A DNA stretch of 54,812 nt from Pseudomonadota bacterium (GTDB taxonomy: Bacteria; Pseudomonadota; Gammaproteobacteria; Burkholderiales; Burkholderiaceae_C). The position numbers and the translations under genes were made by a program. Below, in pieces: positions 1 to 7,803 of this stretch (its first letter is position 1; the number at the start of each line of letters is the position of its first letter). The stretch covers positions 1 to 54,812 of the forward strand of contig JAKAZQ010000020.1 of the NCBI GenBank assembly GCA_021815805.1, in the 5' to 3' direction. The notes beneath the pieces are model-generated. The model saw only the letters and a program-made list of their open reading frames with translations, ran no database searches and was not told where the DNA came from.

Positions 1-1
1 G

Positions 2-313
2 CGCGCGCCGACCCGGCCCGCGCCGCGCCCGGCCGCGCGACCCCGCGCCCCTGCCGCACCGGTGGCCGCGGCGCTCGTGTGCGCGCACCAGGTCGCGCCG
101 CGCATGCCCGACCTGGCGGTCGAGGAAGGGCTCGGCGGAACCGTGCTGGCGCAGGCGGTGGTGCAAGGCGGCCGCGTGCGCAGCGTGCGCATCCTGTCGG
201 GGCCCGCGGTGTTCCACGCCGCGGTGCGGCGGGCCATGCGCGAGTATCGCTGCGAGGATCGCGGGCCGGATCCGATCACGGTGCTGCAGGAGTTCCGCTT
301 CGACGTGCAGTAG
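2..313 (+). CDS. TonB-family C-terminal domain protein (5' end cut off by the window)
   Basis: The frame is open from the left edge to a TAG stop, so the start lies outside the window. The visible part opens with an Ala/Pro/Arg-rich stretch of about 20 residues, like the periplasmic linker of energy transducer proteins. It continues as a compact domain with the TonB C-terminal pattern: a Gly-rich strand (EEGLGGTVLAQAVV), the VRSVRILSGP turn, a helix with FHAAVRRAMREYRC, and a final FRFDV strand. Known members couple the ExbB-ExbD motor to outer-membrane receptors or act as stand-alone TonB-like lipoproteins. Which type this is cannot be told without the N-terminus. A strong GC hairpin follows directly. 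Confidence 0.6.
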   Translation, partial: RAPTRPAPRPAARPRAPAAPVAAALVCAHQVAPRMPDLAVEEGLGGTVLAQAVVQGGRVRSVRILSGPAVFHAAVRRAMREYRCEDRGPDPITVLQEFRFDVQ

Positions 314-317
314 CCGC

Positions 318-348
318 CGGCGCGGCGCCTGTCGCAGGCGCCGCGCCG
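318..348 (+). terminator. GC-rich hairpin after the TonB-like gene
   Basis: A perfect 14-bp stem (318-331 with 335-348) closes a 3-base loop (TCG), starting four bases after the TAG stop. No T-run follows, so it is either a factor-assisted terminator or a 3'-end stabiliser. Confidence 0.5.
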
Positions 349-355
349 CCACCAT

Positions 356-391
356 CTGTCGCGCAATGCGACAGCGCGTTGTCGCAATTGC
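356..391 (+). promoter_or_regulatory. Cluster of TGTCGC inverted repeats upstream of the quinoprotein gene
   Basis: TGTCGC occurs at 357-362 and 380-385 and its inverse GCGACA at 368-373. They form TGTCGC-N5-GCGACA followed by a third half-site, and GCAATTGC at 384-391 is a further short palindrome. The cluster lies about 300 bp before the alcohol dehydrogenase start, in a 367-bp gap (314-680) that otherwise holds only the hairpin at 318-348 and no supportable gene. Downstream, at 494-509, a TGGCAC-N5-CTGAT sequence resembles a poor sigma-54 promoter (the GC of the -12 element is missing). Activator sites of AcoR-like sigma-54 regulators are of similar form, so such a regulator is possible but unproven. 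Confidence 0.4.
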
Positions 392-680
392 GGCCGGCGC
401 GCGGAACCCCGAACCCCGGGGAAACACCCGATAACCCCTCTCAAACCATTGTTTTTGAACTATTCTTGTCCGGGCGCAAAAACGGCGCGCCCCTGGCACG
501 GATCCTGATATATCGGAGGCGTCGCAGTTCCTGGATGCCACCGAGGAGGACACCGAGCCAGTACTCGTTCAAATCAAAAGCCATCGCCGGCTGAAGCACG
601 GCAGCGACACGGCCCCTGCGGGGTGTCCGCGAGCCGCCGCGACTTGCCAGCCAGAACACCATGGAGACAAAGGAAACCCC

Positions 681-2399
681 ATGAAAAATCGCAACACCGT
701 TCGCAAGCACAAGTGGCTGACGCCGCTGGCCGCCGCCGCGCTGAGCGTGGCCTTCGCGTCCGCGGCGCAGGCGCAGTACCCGGCCGTGACGCAGTCGCGC
801 CTCGACCACGCCTCGGGCAGCACCGACTGGCTGACCTACTACCACGGCTATGGCGGCGACAGCTACTCGCCGGCCAGCAAGATCAACACGTCCAACGTGA
901 AGAATCTGAAAATGCTGTGGTCGCACAAGTTCCCGGCCAGCCTGACCGAGGGCTTCGAGGCCACTCCGATCGTCAACGGCAACTACATGTTCGTGACCAC
1001 GCCGAAGGATCACGTCTACGCCTTCGACGCGACCAGCGGCAAGAAGCTGTGGAGCTTCGACCCGCATCTGCCCAAGATCGCCTACAAGACCGTTTGCTGC
1101 GACGTGGTCAACCGCGGTGTCGCGCTGTACGGTGACAACCTGTTCGTGGCCATGCTCAGCGGCGAAGTCGCCTCGCTGAACGCGCAGACCGGCAAGGTCG
1201 AGTGGAAGCGCCAGGTCATCGATCCGGGCATCGGCTATGCGTTCTCGCTGGCTCCGCTGGTCGCCGACGGCAAGCTGTACGTCGGCAGCGCCGGTGGCGA
1301 GTACGGCGCGCGCGGGTTCATCACCGCGCTCGACACCAAGAACGGCGACCCGATGTGGAAGACCTACACCGTGCCGTCGCCCGACCAGCCGGGAGGCAAC
1401 ACCTGGCCCAAGGGCATGTACCTGCACTCGGGCTCCCCGGCCTGGCTGACCGGCACCTACGACCCGCACAGCAAGACCCTGTACTGGGGCGTGGGCAACC
1501 CCGGCCCGTGGCTGGCCCAGCTGCGTCCGGGCAAGAACCTGTACTCGGATTCGCTGCTGGCGCTGAACTCCGACACCGGCGCGCTGAAGTGGTACTTCCA
1601 GTACACCCAGCACGACTCGTGGGACTACGACGGTGTGAACACCGCGCTGCGTGCCAACATCCACTACAAGGGCAAGGACTACGACGCGCTGATCCACGCC
1701 GATCGCAATGGCTACTTCATCGCGCTGGATCGCAAGACCGGCAAGCTGATCTATGCCAAGCCGTTCGTGAAGACGACGTCGGTGCTGGGCTACAACGCCC
1801 AGGGCGAGTCCATCAACAATCCGAAGTCCTATCCGAAGATCGGCACCAAGGTCCACACCTGCCCGCAGTTCCTGGGTGGCAAGAACTGGTGGTCCATGGC
1901 CTACGACCCGACGACCCACATCGCGATCGTCCCGTCGCTGCACGCCTGCGGTACCTACAACGGTACCAAGGTGAGCTACATGCAGGGCCTGGCCTACCTG
2001 GGTGAAGGCTTCTCCATCTACCCGGAACCGGGCAGCAAGGGCTACGGCGAAGTGCAGGCCATCAACGTCGATACCGGCAAGAAGGTCTGGGGTCACTGGA
2101 GCAAGTGGCCGTGGAACGGCGGCGTCACCGCGACCGCCGGCGGCATCTCCTTCACCGGTTCGCTGAAGGGCCACCTGTACGCCTTCGACACGAAGACCGG
2201 CAAGATCCTCTGGAAGAGCCCGAAGCTCGCCAGCGGCATCGTCGCCCAGCCTTCCGTGTATGAGGTCGGTGGCAAGGAGTACGTGGCGATCCTCGCCGGC
2301 TACGGCGGCGCCAACCCGCTGTGGGGCGGCCCGATGGCCAAGGAGACCAAGGACATCCCGCGTGGCGGCACGCTGTATGTGTTTGCTCTGAACAGCTGA
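681..2399 (+). CDS. PQQ-dependent alcohol dehydrogenase, lanthanide-type
   Basis: Periplasmic quinoprotein that would oxidise alcohols (or aldehydes) with pyrroloquinoline quinone and pass electrons to a cytochrome c. The 572-residue product has a signal peptide ending near AQAQ (about residue 33) and eight-bladed propeller tryptophan motifs throughout. The adjacent cysteines C139-C140 give the disulfide ring typical of these enzymes. Metal and catalytic residues are visible: E207 in GGEYGARG, N273 in GNPGPW, and D315 in HDSWDYDGVN. D317, two residues after the catalytic aspartate, is the extra ligand that marks lanthanide-dependent members such as XoxF and PedH; calcium enzymes have Ala or Ser there. 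The RPGKNLYSDS segment resembles the ethanol type rather than XoxF. The start is supported by AAAGGA eight bases upstream. The next gene supplies a cytochrome. Confidence 0.88.
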   Translation: MKNRNTVRKHKWLTPLAAAALSVAFASAAQAQYPAVTQSRLDHASGSTDWLTYYHGYGGDSYSPASKINTSNVKNLKMLWSHKFPASLTEGFEATPIVNGNYMFVTTPKDHVYAFDATSGKKLWSFDPHLPKIAYKTVCCDVVNRGVALYGDNLFVAMLSGEVASLNAQTGKVEWKRQVIDPGIGYAFSLAPLVADGKLYVGSAGGEYGARGFITALDTKNGDPMWKTYTVPSPDQPGGNTWPKGMYLHSGSPAWLTGTYDPHSKTLYWGVGNPGPWLAQLRPGKNLYSDSLLALNSDTGALKWYFQYTQHDSWDYDGVNTALRANIHYKGKDYDALIHADRNGYFIALDRKTGKLIYAKPFVKTTSVLGYNAQGESINNPKSYPKIGTKVHTCPQFLGGKNWWSMAYDPTTHIAIVPSLHACGTYNGTKVSYMQGLAYLGEGFSIYPEPGSKGYGEVQAINVDTGKKVWGHWSKWPWNGGVTATAGGISFTGSLKGHLYAFDTKTGKILWKSPKLASGIVAQPSVYEVGGKEYVAILAGYGGANPLWGGPMAKETKDIPRGGTLYVFALNS

Positions 2400-2414
2400 T
2401 CTTCCTGTAGCTCC

Positions 2415-2443
2415 CCTCCCGGGGGCCCTGCGCCCCCGGGAGG
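2415..2443 (+). terminator. Intercistronic hairpin between dehydrogenase and cytochrome fusion genes
   Basis: A perfect 12-bp stem (2415-2426 with 2432-2443) has the loop CCTGC. It starts 15 bases after the dehydrogenase stop and lacks a T-run. It could reduce read-through or protect the upstream mRNA so that the enzyme is made in excess over its electron acceptor. Confidence 0.45.
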
Positions 2444-2481
2444 ACACTTCCCCGGATATCGTGATGTCAAGGATTCCCCAG

Positions 2482-3696
2482 ATGCGGAACATTCTCCCTG
2501 CGACGCTGCTCGTCGCGCTGGCGGCCGGCGTCCCGGCCGCGCACGCCGCTGCCGTGCGTCTTTGCGCGTTTCCGCACAGTGCCACCGAACAACTCGACCG
2601 TGCCGTGGCGCACGCCGTGTTCCAGCGCGCCGGTCTCGACTACGCCAACGTCGACCTGTCCGGCGTGCTCGGCCGCAACGCCACGGCGAAGCAGATCAGC
2701 AAGCTGCTGGCCACCCGTTGCGACACGTTCGTGGGCGTCCCCGTGGCACAGCACTACAAGCAGCTCAAGCCAGCCTCGGTCACGGTCACGCCGTACCTGC
2801 ATGCCGACTTCGTGAAATTCCATGCGGTCGGCACCCCGACCGCGGCGGGCGGCCGCGACATCGTCGCGGTGGCCTACAACAGCACGGCGCAGCTCATCGC
2901 GGCCGAGGAACGCGACACCTCGTTCGACGTGCTGAACAGCAGCGACGCGGTGATCGACGCCGTGGCGCAAGGAAAGGACGCCTACGGCATCGCCTGGTAC
3001 CCCAGCCTGGTCGACTACCAGCGGCGCCATCCGCAGGTGCGCTTCGCGATGCACCCGACGCGCACCTCGATTTCGCAGTGGGATCTCGGTTTTCTCACCG
3101 GCACGCGCAATGCCGCGCTGGCGCGCCGCATCGGCCTGGCGGTGCGCGCGCTGGAACATGACGGCGCGCTGCCGCGCCTGACGGCGCCCTGGCAGATGCA
3201 CACGCAGCCGGTGCGCCTGGCGCCGTCGGTGGGCGCGCTGGCACGCCCCGCCGCCGACGCCGCCCCGGGCGGCGCCATGCTGGCGCAGGACGTGGTGTTC
3301 CATCCGGACCAGCCGGGCCGCCTGCTGAACACCGCCGACGACGCGCCGGCCGCGCACGTCGCGCATTTCGCGCAGTCGCAGGTCGGCCCCGGTGCGAAGG
3401 ACTATGCCGTGGACTGCGCGCGCTGCCACGGCGCGCACCTGGAGGGTCACTCGGGCCCGACCCTGCGCGGCGGCGGTTTCGCCCCGTCGAGCGGCTCGAC
3501 CATGACCATCGGCGGCATCTACCAGTACATGTCGACGAACATGCCGGCCGACGAGGCGGGCCAGCTCAAGCCGAAGGTGTACGCCGACATCATGGCCTAC
3601 CTGCTGCATGAGAACGGCTACAAGCCGTCGGGCCAGGTGCTGGATCCGGCGCAGGCTGGCAACGATCAGAGTCCCTTCAACTCCTACGTGAAATGA
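2482..3696 (+). CDS. Fusion: quinoprotein-associated periplasmic binding domain + cytochrome c
   Basis: A 404-residue exported protein. A signal peptide (MRNILPATLL to PAAHA) leads to a type-3 solute-binding-like domain of roughly residues 25-235. This domain resembles the MoxJ/XoxJ proteins (quinoprotein-associated 'ABC substrate-binding' family) found beside PQQ dehydrogenases. After a linker of about 60 residues comes a single-haem cytochrome c domain with C312-A-R-C315-H316 and a likely axial methionine in YMSTNMPAD. In methanol-oxidation clusters the two functions are normally separate proteins (XoxJ and XoxG); here they share one chain. AAGGA eight bases before the ATG at 2482 favours this start; GTG 2461 and ATG 2464 are in-frame alternatives. 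The likely role is docking on the upstream dehydrogenase and accepting its electrons. Confidence 0.8.
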   Translation: MRNILPATLLVALAAGVPAAHAAAVRLCAFPHSATEQLDRAVAHAVFQRAGLDYANVDLSGVLGRNATAKQISKLLATRCDTFVGVPVAQHYKQLKPASVTVTPYLHADFVKFHAVGTPTAAGGRDIVAVAYNSTAQLIAAEERDTSFDVLNSSDAVIDAVAQGKDAYGIAWYPSLVDYQRRHPQVRFAMHPTRTSISQWDLGFLTGTRNAALARRIGLAVRALEHDGALPRLTAPWQMHTQPVRLAPSVGALARPAADAAPGGAMLAQDVVFHPDQPGRLLNTADDAPAAHVAHFAQSQVGPGAKDYAVDCARCHGAHLEGHSGPTLRGGGFAPSSGSTMTIGGIYQYMSTNMPADEAGQLKPKVYADIMAYLLHENGYKPSGQVLDPAQAGNDQSPFNSYVK

Positions 3697-4262
3697 GCCG
3701 GCGCGCCTGCGGGATGGGCAGCCTCGCGCTGGCGCTGCTGCTCGCGGCGCCGGCGGCGCAGGCCGCGGCGAGCCCGGCCAGTGCGCAGCAGTGGCTGTGG
3801 CGGCAGCCGCTGGGGCACGAGAACCTCGATCGCCTGCGCCACGACGCCGAGAACGGCAAGGTCGGCGCGCAGATGGACCTGGCGCGCTACCTGCTGCGCC
3901 ACGGCCGCGACGCGGCCGGCGTGAACTGGCTCACCCAGGCCAACGAACAGGGCGACGTGCGCGCGCAGTACCTGCTGGGCATGCTGTACCTGCAGGGTCG
4001 CGCCATCGGCCAGGATTTCGACCAGGCGCGCTATTTCCTCGGCAAGGCCGCCGACCAGGGATACGCCGCCGCGCAGTTCCATCTCGGGCGCCTGCTCATC
4101 AACGGTCCGTTCATCGATCCGTCGCTGGCCAACGAGAGCCAGGCGCACGTCCAGCGCGACCTGCGTCGCGGCCGCGAACTCGTGCGCAAGGCCGCCGCCG
4201 CCGGCTATGCGCCGGCCCGCGCGCTGCTCGCCCGCGATGCGCCGGCTCAGGCCGCGCCGTAG
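3693..4262 (+). CDS. Sel1-like (TPR-type) repeat protein, exported
   Basis: The start ATG overlaps the previous stop (ATGA), so it is translated with the cytochrome fusion. The 189-residue product has a signal peptide (SLALALLLAAPAAQAAA). It continues as consecutive Sel1-like helical pairs of about 36 residues, seen in GAQMDLARYLL, GDVRAQYLLGMLYLQGRA and GYAAAQFHLGRLL. Such solenoids mediate protein contacts, and small TPR/Sel1 proteins are common beside quinoprotein dehydrogenases. A role in assembly or docking of the dehydrogenase-cytochrome pair is inferred from position only. Its 3' end overlaps the convergent DUF3429 gene by 16 bases. Confidence 0.7.
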   Translation: MSRRACGMGSLALALLLAAPAAQAAASPASAQQWLWRQPLGHENLDRLRHDAENGKVGAQMDLARYLLRHGRDAAGVNWLTQANEQGDVRAQYLLGMLYLQGRAIGQDFDQARYFLGKAADQGYAAAQFHLGRLLINGPFIDPSLANESQAHVQRDLRRGRELVRKAAAAGYAPARALLARDAPAQAAP

Positions 4263-4717
4263 ACCAGCGGCACGGCGAGCGCCGCGGCCGCCAGGCTGAG
4301 ACAGGCGATCAGGCTGAGCCGGGCGCGCAGCCCGAGGTAGCCGCGCGGCAGCCCGGTGCGCCGGGCGAGGCGCCAATCCTGCGCCCAGTGCGCGGCGAAG
4401 CCCAGCACCAGCAACGCGGTTCCCCAGTTCACCGGCAGCAGCAGGGCCAGCCAGCCGAGCAGGCACGGCACCACGCTCCAGGCATGCATGCGCGCCTGCA
4501 GCGCGGGTTGCTCCTGCGCCAGCCCGGCGATCGCCATGCCGGCATGCAGCGCGCCGACAAAGCTGAGGATCAGCGCGCCGTACTCCAGCAACGCCGGATG
4601 CAGCCAGCTCTGCCACCCCGGCACGGCCCACATCGCCGCGGCCAGGCCGAGAAACGGCAGGGTGCCGGCGTAGCCCAGCCAGGCCATCACGGCAGGGGTG
4701 CGTTGCGTTGTCTGCAT
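4247..4717 (-). CDS. DUF3429 family integral membrane protein
   Basis: A 156-residue protein with four or five hydrophobic helices, in segments such as VMAWLGYAGTLPFLGLAAA and WLHPALLEYGALILSFVGAL. The family signature is visible as GALILSFVGALHAGMA and VNWGTALLVLGFAAHWAQDW. Function is unknown. The start at 4717 is chosen because the membrane region begins there and a GGAG lies a few bases upstream; a longer frame upstream has no helix or family match. It is divergent from the YceI gene, and a perfect 15-bp palindrome lies between them, so the two are probably controlled together. Confidence 0.75.
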   Translation of the reverse strand: MQTTQRTPAVMAWLGYAGTLPFLGLAAAMWAVPGWQSWLHPALLEYGALILSFVGALHAGMAIAGLAQEQPALQARMHAWSVVPCLLGWLALLLPVNWGTALLVLGFAAHWAQDWRLARRTGLPRGYLGLRARLSLIACLSLAAAALAVPLVYGAA

Positions 4718-4778
4718 GGGGAGGCTCCATGGATTCGGGGCGGCTGCCAACGGCATGCCGGGTGTCGCATGCAGTATA

Positions 4779-4793
4779 TTTGTCCTGGACAAA
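4779..4793. promoter_or_regulatory. Perfect palindrome TTTGTCCTGGACAAA between divergent genes
   Basis: A 7-1-7 perfect inverted repeat lies in the gap between the DUF3429 and YceI starts (4718-4814), about 20 bases before the YceI ATG and overlapping a TATATT element. Spacing and symmetry fit a shared operator. The cognate regulator is not in the window. Confidence 0.5.
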
Positions 4794-4814
4794 ACCACGC
4801 GACCCCGGCCCGCC

Positions 4815-5510
4815 ATGCTCCGCGAACCCTGCCCGCCTGCCGCACGATCCCGGCGCACTCTGCGCGCGGCGCGCCGCTTCGCCGCGGTCATGCTGCTCGG
4901 CGCGCTGGGTGCGTGCAGTTCGCTGCACGCGCTGACCCGCCAGCAGGATGCGCACCTGGCGCAGGTGCCCCCCGGCGTCTACCGGCTTGATCCGCGGCAC
5001 TGCAGCGTGACCTTCGATGTCGACCACCTCGGCTTCTCGCGTTTCGTGATGCGCTTCGACCATGTCGGTGCGCGCCTCGACTGGCCCGCCACCGGCGCCG
5101 GCTCGGCGCGCCTGCAGGCCTGGGTGGCGAGCGCCAGCATCGACACCAACGACGCCCTGCTCGACCGCGAGTTGCGCGGCCCGGCGATGCTCGACGCACG
5201 CCACCATGCACGCATCACGCTGCGGGCCGACGGGCTGCACGACCTGCGCGGCGACCGCGGGCTGGTGCACGGCGAGTTGCGCCTCGGGCGCACGGTCGAG
5301 CCGATCGTGCTGCACGTGCGCTTCCACGGCTACGGCATCGATCCGATCAACGGCCTGCCGACCCTGGGTTTCTCGGCGCGCGCGAGCTTCTCGCGCGCCC
5401 GCCTCGGCCTGCTCGCCTGGCCGGGCGTGGTCGGCGACAGCGTGCACCTGCGCATCGAAGCCGAATTCGTCGGCTCGCCGCGCCCGGCCGGCGGCACCAC
5501 GTCCCCGTGA
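4815..5510 (+). CDS. YceI-family lipoprotein
   Basis: A 231-residue protein. The N-terminus is Arg-rich, then AAVMLLGALGACSS forms a lipobox with the cysteine near residue 34, so it should be lipid-anchored in the periplasm. The rest matches the YceI lipocalin-like barrel: YRLDPRHCSVTFDVDHLGFSRF at the start, ASIDTNDALLDRELRGPAMLD in the middle, and GFSARASFSRARLGL near the end. YceI proteins bind polyisoprenoids or other lipids and are often induced by base, osmotic or oxidative stress. The ATG at 4815 is the nearest that keeps the full export signal; ATG 4890 would still keep the lipobox. Confidence 0.78.
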   Translation: MLREPCPPAARSRRTLRAARRFAAVMLLGALGACSSLHALTRQQDAHLAQVPPGVYRLDPRHCSVTFDVDHLGFSRFVMRFDHVGARLDWPATGAGSARLQAWVASASIDTNDALLDRELRGPAMLDARHHARITLRADGLHDLRGDRGLVHGELRLGRTVEPIVLHVRFHGYGIDPINGLPTLGFSARASFSRARLGLLAWPGVVGDSVHLRIEAEFVGSPRPAGGTTSP

Positions 5511-5611
5511 AACAGTGGCTGCGCGACGCGCGGCATTTGGCTACAGTGCAGAGCAGCGGCGCGGCCGCCGCATGCCCCCTTCACCAACGCGCGCGAGCGA
5601 CGCCGACAATC

Positions 5612-6544
5612 ATGGGTCTGCTGGATGTTCTTCGGCGCCTCACCGGGCGCACCGCGGCCGCCGCGCAGCCCGCCGCGCAGCCTGCGCAAACCGCGTCGCG
5701 GGAGCCGCAGCGCGACGCCCCCGCGGCCGAGCCGGAACTGTCCGGCAGCGAACTGGCATACCGCTTCTTCGAGTACACCACCGGGCGCGCGTGCCTCGAA
5801 CGCGAGGGCATGTCCGACGTCGAGCAGGAGGTGCTGCAGCGCCTCGACCGCATCCTGGAAGACCCCGGCGATGTCATTCGCTGGATCCCGCGGCCTCCGG
5901 CCATCCTGCCGCGCCTGCTCGCCTGCCTGCGCGACGACGACGCGTCGCTGCGCGAGACCTGCGTCCTGATCCGCGGCGATCCCTATCTCGCCACCGAGGT
6001 GGTGCGACTGGCCAACTCGGCGCTGCACCAGCGCGGCACGCCGGTGACGGAACTCGAGCGCGCTGCCGCGCGCCTCGGCTTCGCCGGGCTGCAGCGCGCG
6101 GTCACCAGCAGCCTGCTGCGCCCGCTGTTCGATACCCTGCGCGATCCGCTGCTCGTGGCCGCGCTGCCACGCCTGTGGGTGCACGGCCAGGCGAAGGGCG
6201 CGTGGTGCCAGACCCTGGCCAGGCAGGCGGACGTCGATGCCTTCGACGCCTACCTGTCGGGACTCACCCACAACGTCGGCTGGATCGGTGCGCTGAAGGC
6301 GCTCGGGCGCGACGGCCCCGGCCCCGGCCCCGCCGCTGGATACAGCCGGCCATTCGTGCTGGAACTGGCGCGCCGCAGCGAGCGCATGTTCGCGCTCGGG
6401 GCCGAGCAATGGGCGATCACGGCCGGACTCAGCCGCCTCGGCGCGGTGCTGCGCCAAAGCTCGCTGCCCGAGGCCTCCGATGCGCTGGCGCAGGTGCTGT
6501 TCGTCGCCGACTCGCGCGCCACGCGGGAGGTCGCGGCCGGCTGA
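5612..6544 (+). CDS. HDOD domain protein
   Basis: About 310 residues. After an Ala/Gln/Pro-rich N-terminal stretch (residues 12-45) the protein matches the HDOD fold: IPRPPAILPRLLACLRDDDASL, LIRGDPYLATEVVRLANSA and AAARLGFAGLQRAVTSSLL. The metal-binding histidine-aspartate pairs of true HD phosphohydrolases are missing, as is normal for HDOD proteins, which act as signalling adaptors for motility, biofilm or cyclic di-GMP traits. It ends 25 bases from the convergent rpfG-like gene. A functional link with the cyclic di-GMP system next door is plausible but only positional. The frame is open further upstream, but homology begins near MGLLDVLRRL. Confidence 0.75.
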   Translation: MGLLDVLRRLTGRTAAAAQPAAQPAQTASREPQRDAPAAEPELSGSELAYRFFEYTTGRACLEREGMSDVEQEVLQRLDRILEDPGDVIRWIPRPPAILPRLLACLRDDDASLRETCVLIRGDPYLATEVVRLANSALHQRGTPVTELERAAARLGFAGLQRAVTSSLLRPLFDTLRDPLLVAALPRLWVHGQAKGAWCQTLARQADVDAFDAYLSGLTHNVGWIGALKALGRDGPGPGPAAGYSRPFVLELARRSERMFALGAEQWAITAGLSRLGAVLRQSSLPEASDALAQVLFVADSRATREVAAG

Positions 6545-6569
6545 ACGCGCGTTCGCGCCGGCGCTGCGG

Positions 6570-7640
6570 CTACTGGAAGTTGTTGCGAACCTTCTCGATG
6601 CCTCGCGCATCGGCGAGGAAGGCGTGCACGAACTCCGGATCGAGTTGCTTGCCGGCCTGCGTGCGCAGGTACTCGGCGGCGCGCTCGTCGCTCCACTTCT
6701 CCTTGTACGGGCGCTTCGACGTCAAGGCGTCGAACACGTCCACCACCGCCAGGATGCGCGCCGAAACCGGAATGTCCTCGCCCGCCAGCCCGTCCGGGTA
6801 GCCGCCGCCGTCGAAGCGCTCGTGGTGCGAGCGTGCGATCTCCGCGGCCACCATCAACGGCTCGGAATCCCCGCCGGCCAGCATGGCATGGCCGATCAGC
6901 GTGTGCCGACGCATGATGTCCCACTCGGCGTCGGTCAGTGCGCGCTGCGCCAGCAGGATGCTGTCGGGAATCGCCACCTTGCCGATGTCGTGCAGCGGTG
7001 CCGCCATCTCCAGCATGGTCGCGTAGCCGTCGCCCATGCCGACGCGGCGCGCCAGCATCGACGAGAACAACCCGATACGCCCCAGGTGCGCGCCGGTGTC
7101 CGTGTCGCGCTGCTCCGCCACCTTGGCCAGCCGCGTCAGGGTCTCGAGCTTCTTTTTCTGCAGATCGGCCACCACCTCCTCGACCTGCGTCTGCAGGCTG
7201 CGCGCATGCTGGGTCATGGCCAGCTGGTAGCGCCGCATCTTCAGCAGGTTGCGGCAGCGCGCCGCGCACTCGCGGTAGTCCAGCGGACGACTGAGGTAGT
7301 CGTTGGCGCCCGCATCCAGCGCCTCGTAGCGCACCTGCAGGTCGTCGATCGCGGTGACGCAGATGATCGGGGATTCCTTCAGATGCTCGACGTCGCGCAG
7401 GGTGCGGATCATGGTCACGCCGTTCATCTGCGGCATGCGGTAATCGGTCAGCACCAGGTCGAGGTCGTTGCCGCGCGCGTACTCGATGGCGTGCAGCGGG
7501 TCGTGGAAAACCTCGATGCGGGCTTCGGGACAGAAGCCGCGGGCGATCTCGACCAGCAGGCGGCAGTTGGTCGCCTGATCGTCGACGATCATGATGGCCG
7601 GCTGCCGGGCCCAGCCATCCATGGCAATGTTCTCGTTCAT
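6570..7640 (-). CDS. rpfG: RpfG-like response regulator, cyclic di-GMP phosphodiesterase (HD-GYP)
   Basis: 356 residues in two parts. A receiver domain (about 15-135) has the phospho-acceptor D66 in LVLTDYRMPQMNG and a conserved lysine-region RPLDYRE. An intact HD-GYP domain (about 180-350) follows, with DTGAHLGRIG, H217-D218 in LHDIGK, HHERFDGGGYP and G280-Y281-P282. This is the architecture of Xanthomonas RpfG, which is phosphorylated by RpfC in response to DSF and then hydrolyses cyclic di-GMP. The full HD-GYP motif set predicts an active enzyme. It is divergent from the ACP gene and shares a 163-bp control region with it. The ATG at 7640 precedes the receiver domain directly; longer frames add unmatched sequence. 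Confidence 0.85.
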   Translation of the reverse strand: MNENIAMDGWARQPAIMIVDDQATNCRLLVEIARGFCPEARIEVFHDPLHAIEYARGNDLDLVLTDYRMPQMNGVTMIRTLRDVEHLKESPIICVTAIDDLQVRYEALDAGANDYLSRPLDYRECAARCRNLLKMRRYQLAMTQHARSLQTQVEEVVADLQKKKLETLTRLAKVAEQRDTDTGAHLGRIGLFSSMLARRVGMGDGYATMLEMAAPLHDIGKVAIPDSILLAQRALTDAEWDIMRRHTLIGHAMLAGGDSEPLMVAAEIARSHHERFDGGGYPDGLAGEDIPVSARILAVVDVFDALTSKRPYKEKWSDERAAEYLRTQAGKQLDPEFVHAFLADARGIEKVRNNFQ

Positions 7641-7742
7641 CACAGGGACTCGATACGCATGCTGCACGCGGATTGTAAACGCTTGTCGTCGGGCGGGCGC
7701 GACGCACACGAGCGCTTGCGGAGTTTATCGCAGAGCGCGCGG

Positions 7743-7771
7743 TTGCCGCGTCATGTCGTCTCGGCTAGGCT
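7743..7771 (+). promoter_or_regulatory. Possible sigma-70 promoter for the ACP-ketosynthase operon
   Basis: TTGCCG (7743-7748) and TAGGCT (7766-7771) are separated by 17 bases, about 32 bases before the ACP start. The match is partial, and the region is shared with the divergent rpfG-like gene. Confidence 0.4.
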
Positions 7772-7803
7772 AGTGGATGAAACTCCGTCCTGAGGAATGC
7801 TCA

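Noticed and set aside
441-584. Minus-strand frame with ATG at 584 encoding a 47-residue peptide before the quinoprotein gene, considered as a PqqA-like precursor.
   Set aside because: It lacks the conserved Glu-x-x-x-Tyr spacing of PqqA, and the frame runs as an antisense shadow region without a convincing ribosome binding site.
3684-5447. A 587-residue minus frame across the Sel1, DUF3429 and YceI genes.
   Set aside because: Composition is typical of GC-rich antisense frames, and plus-strand genes with clear domains occupy the same DNA.
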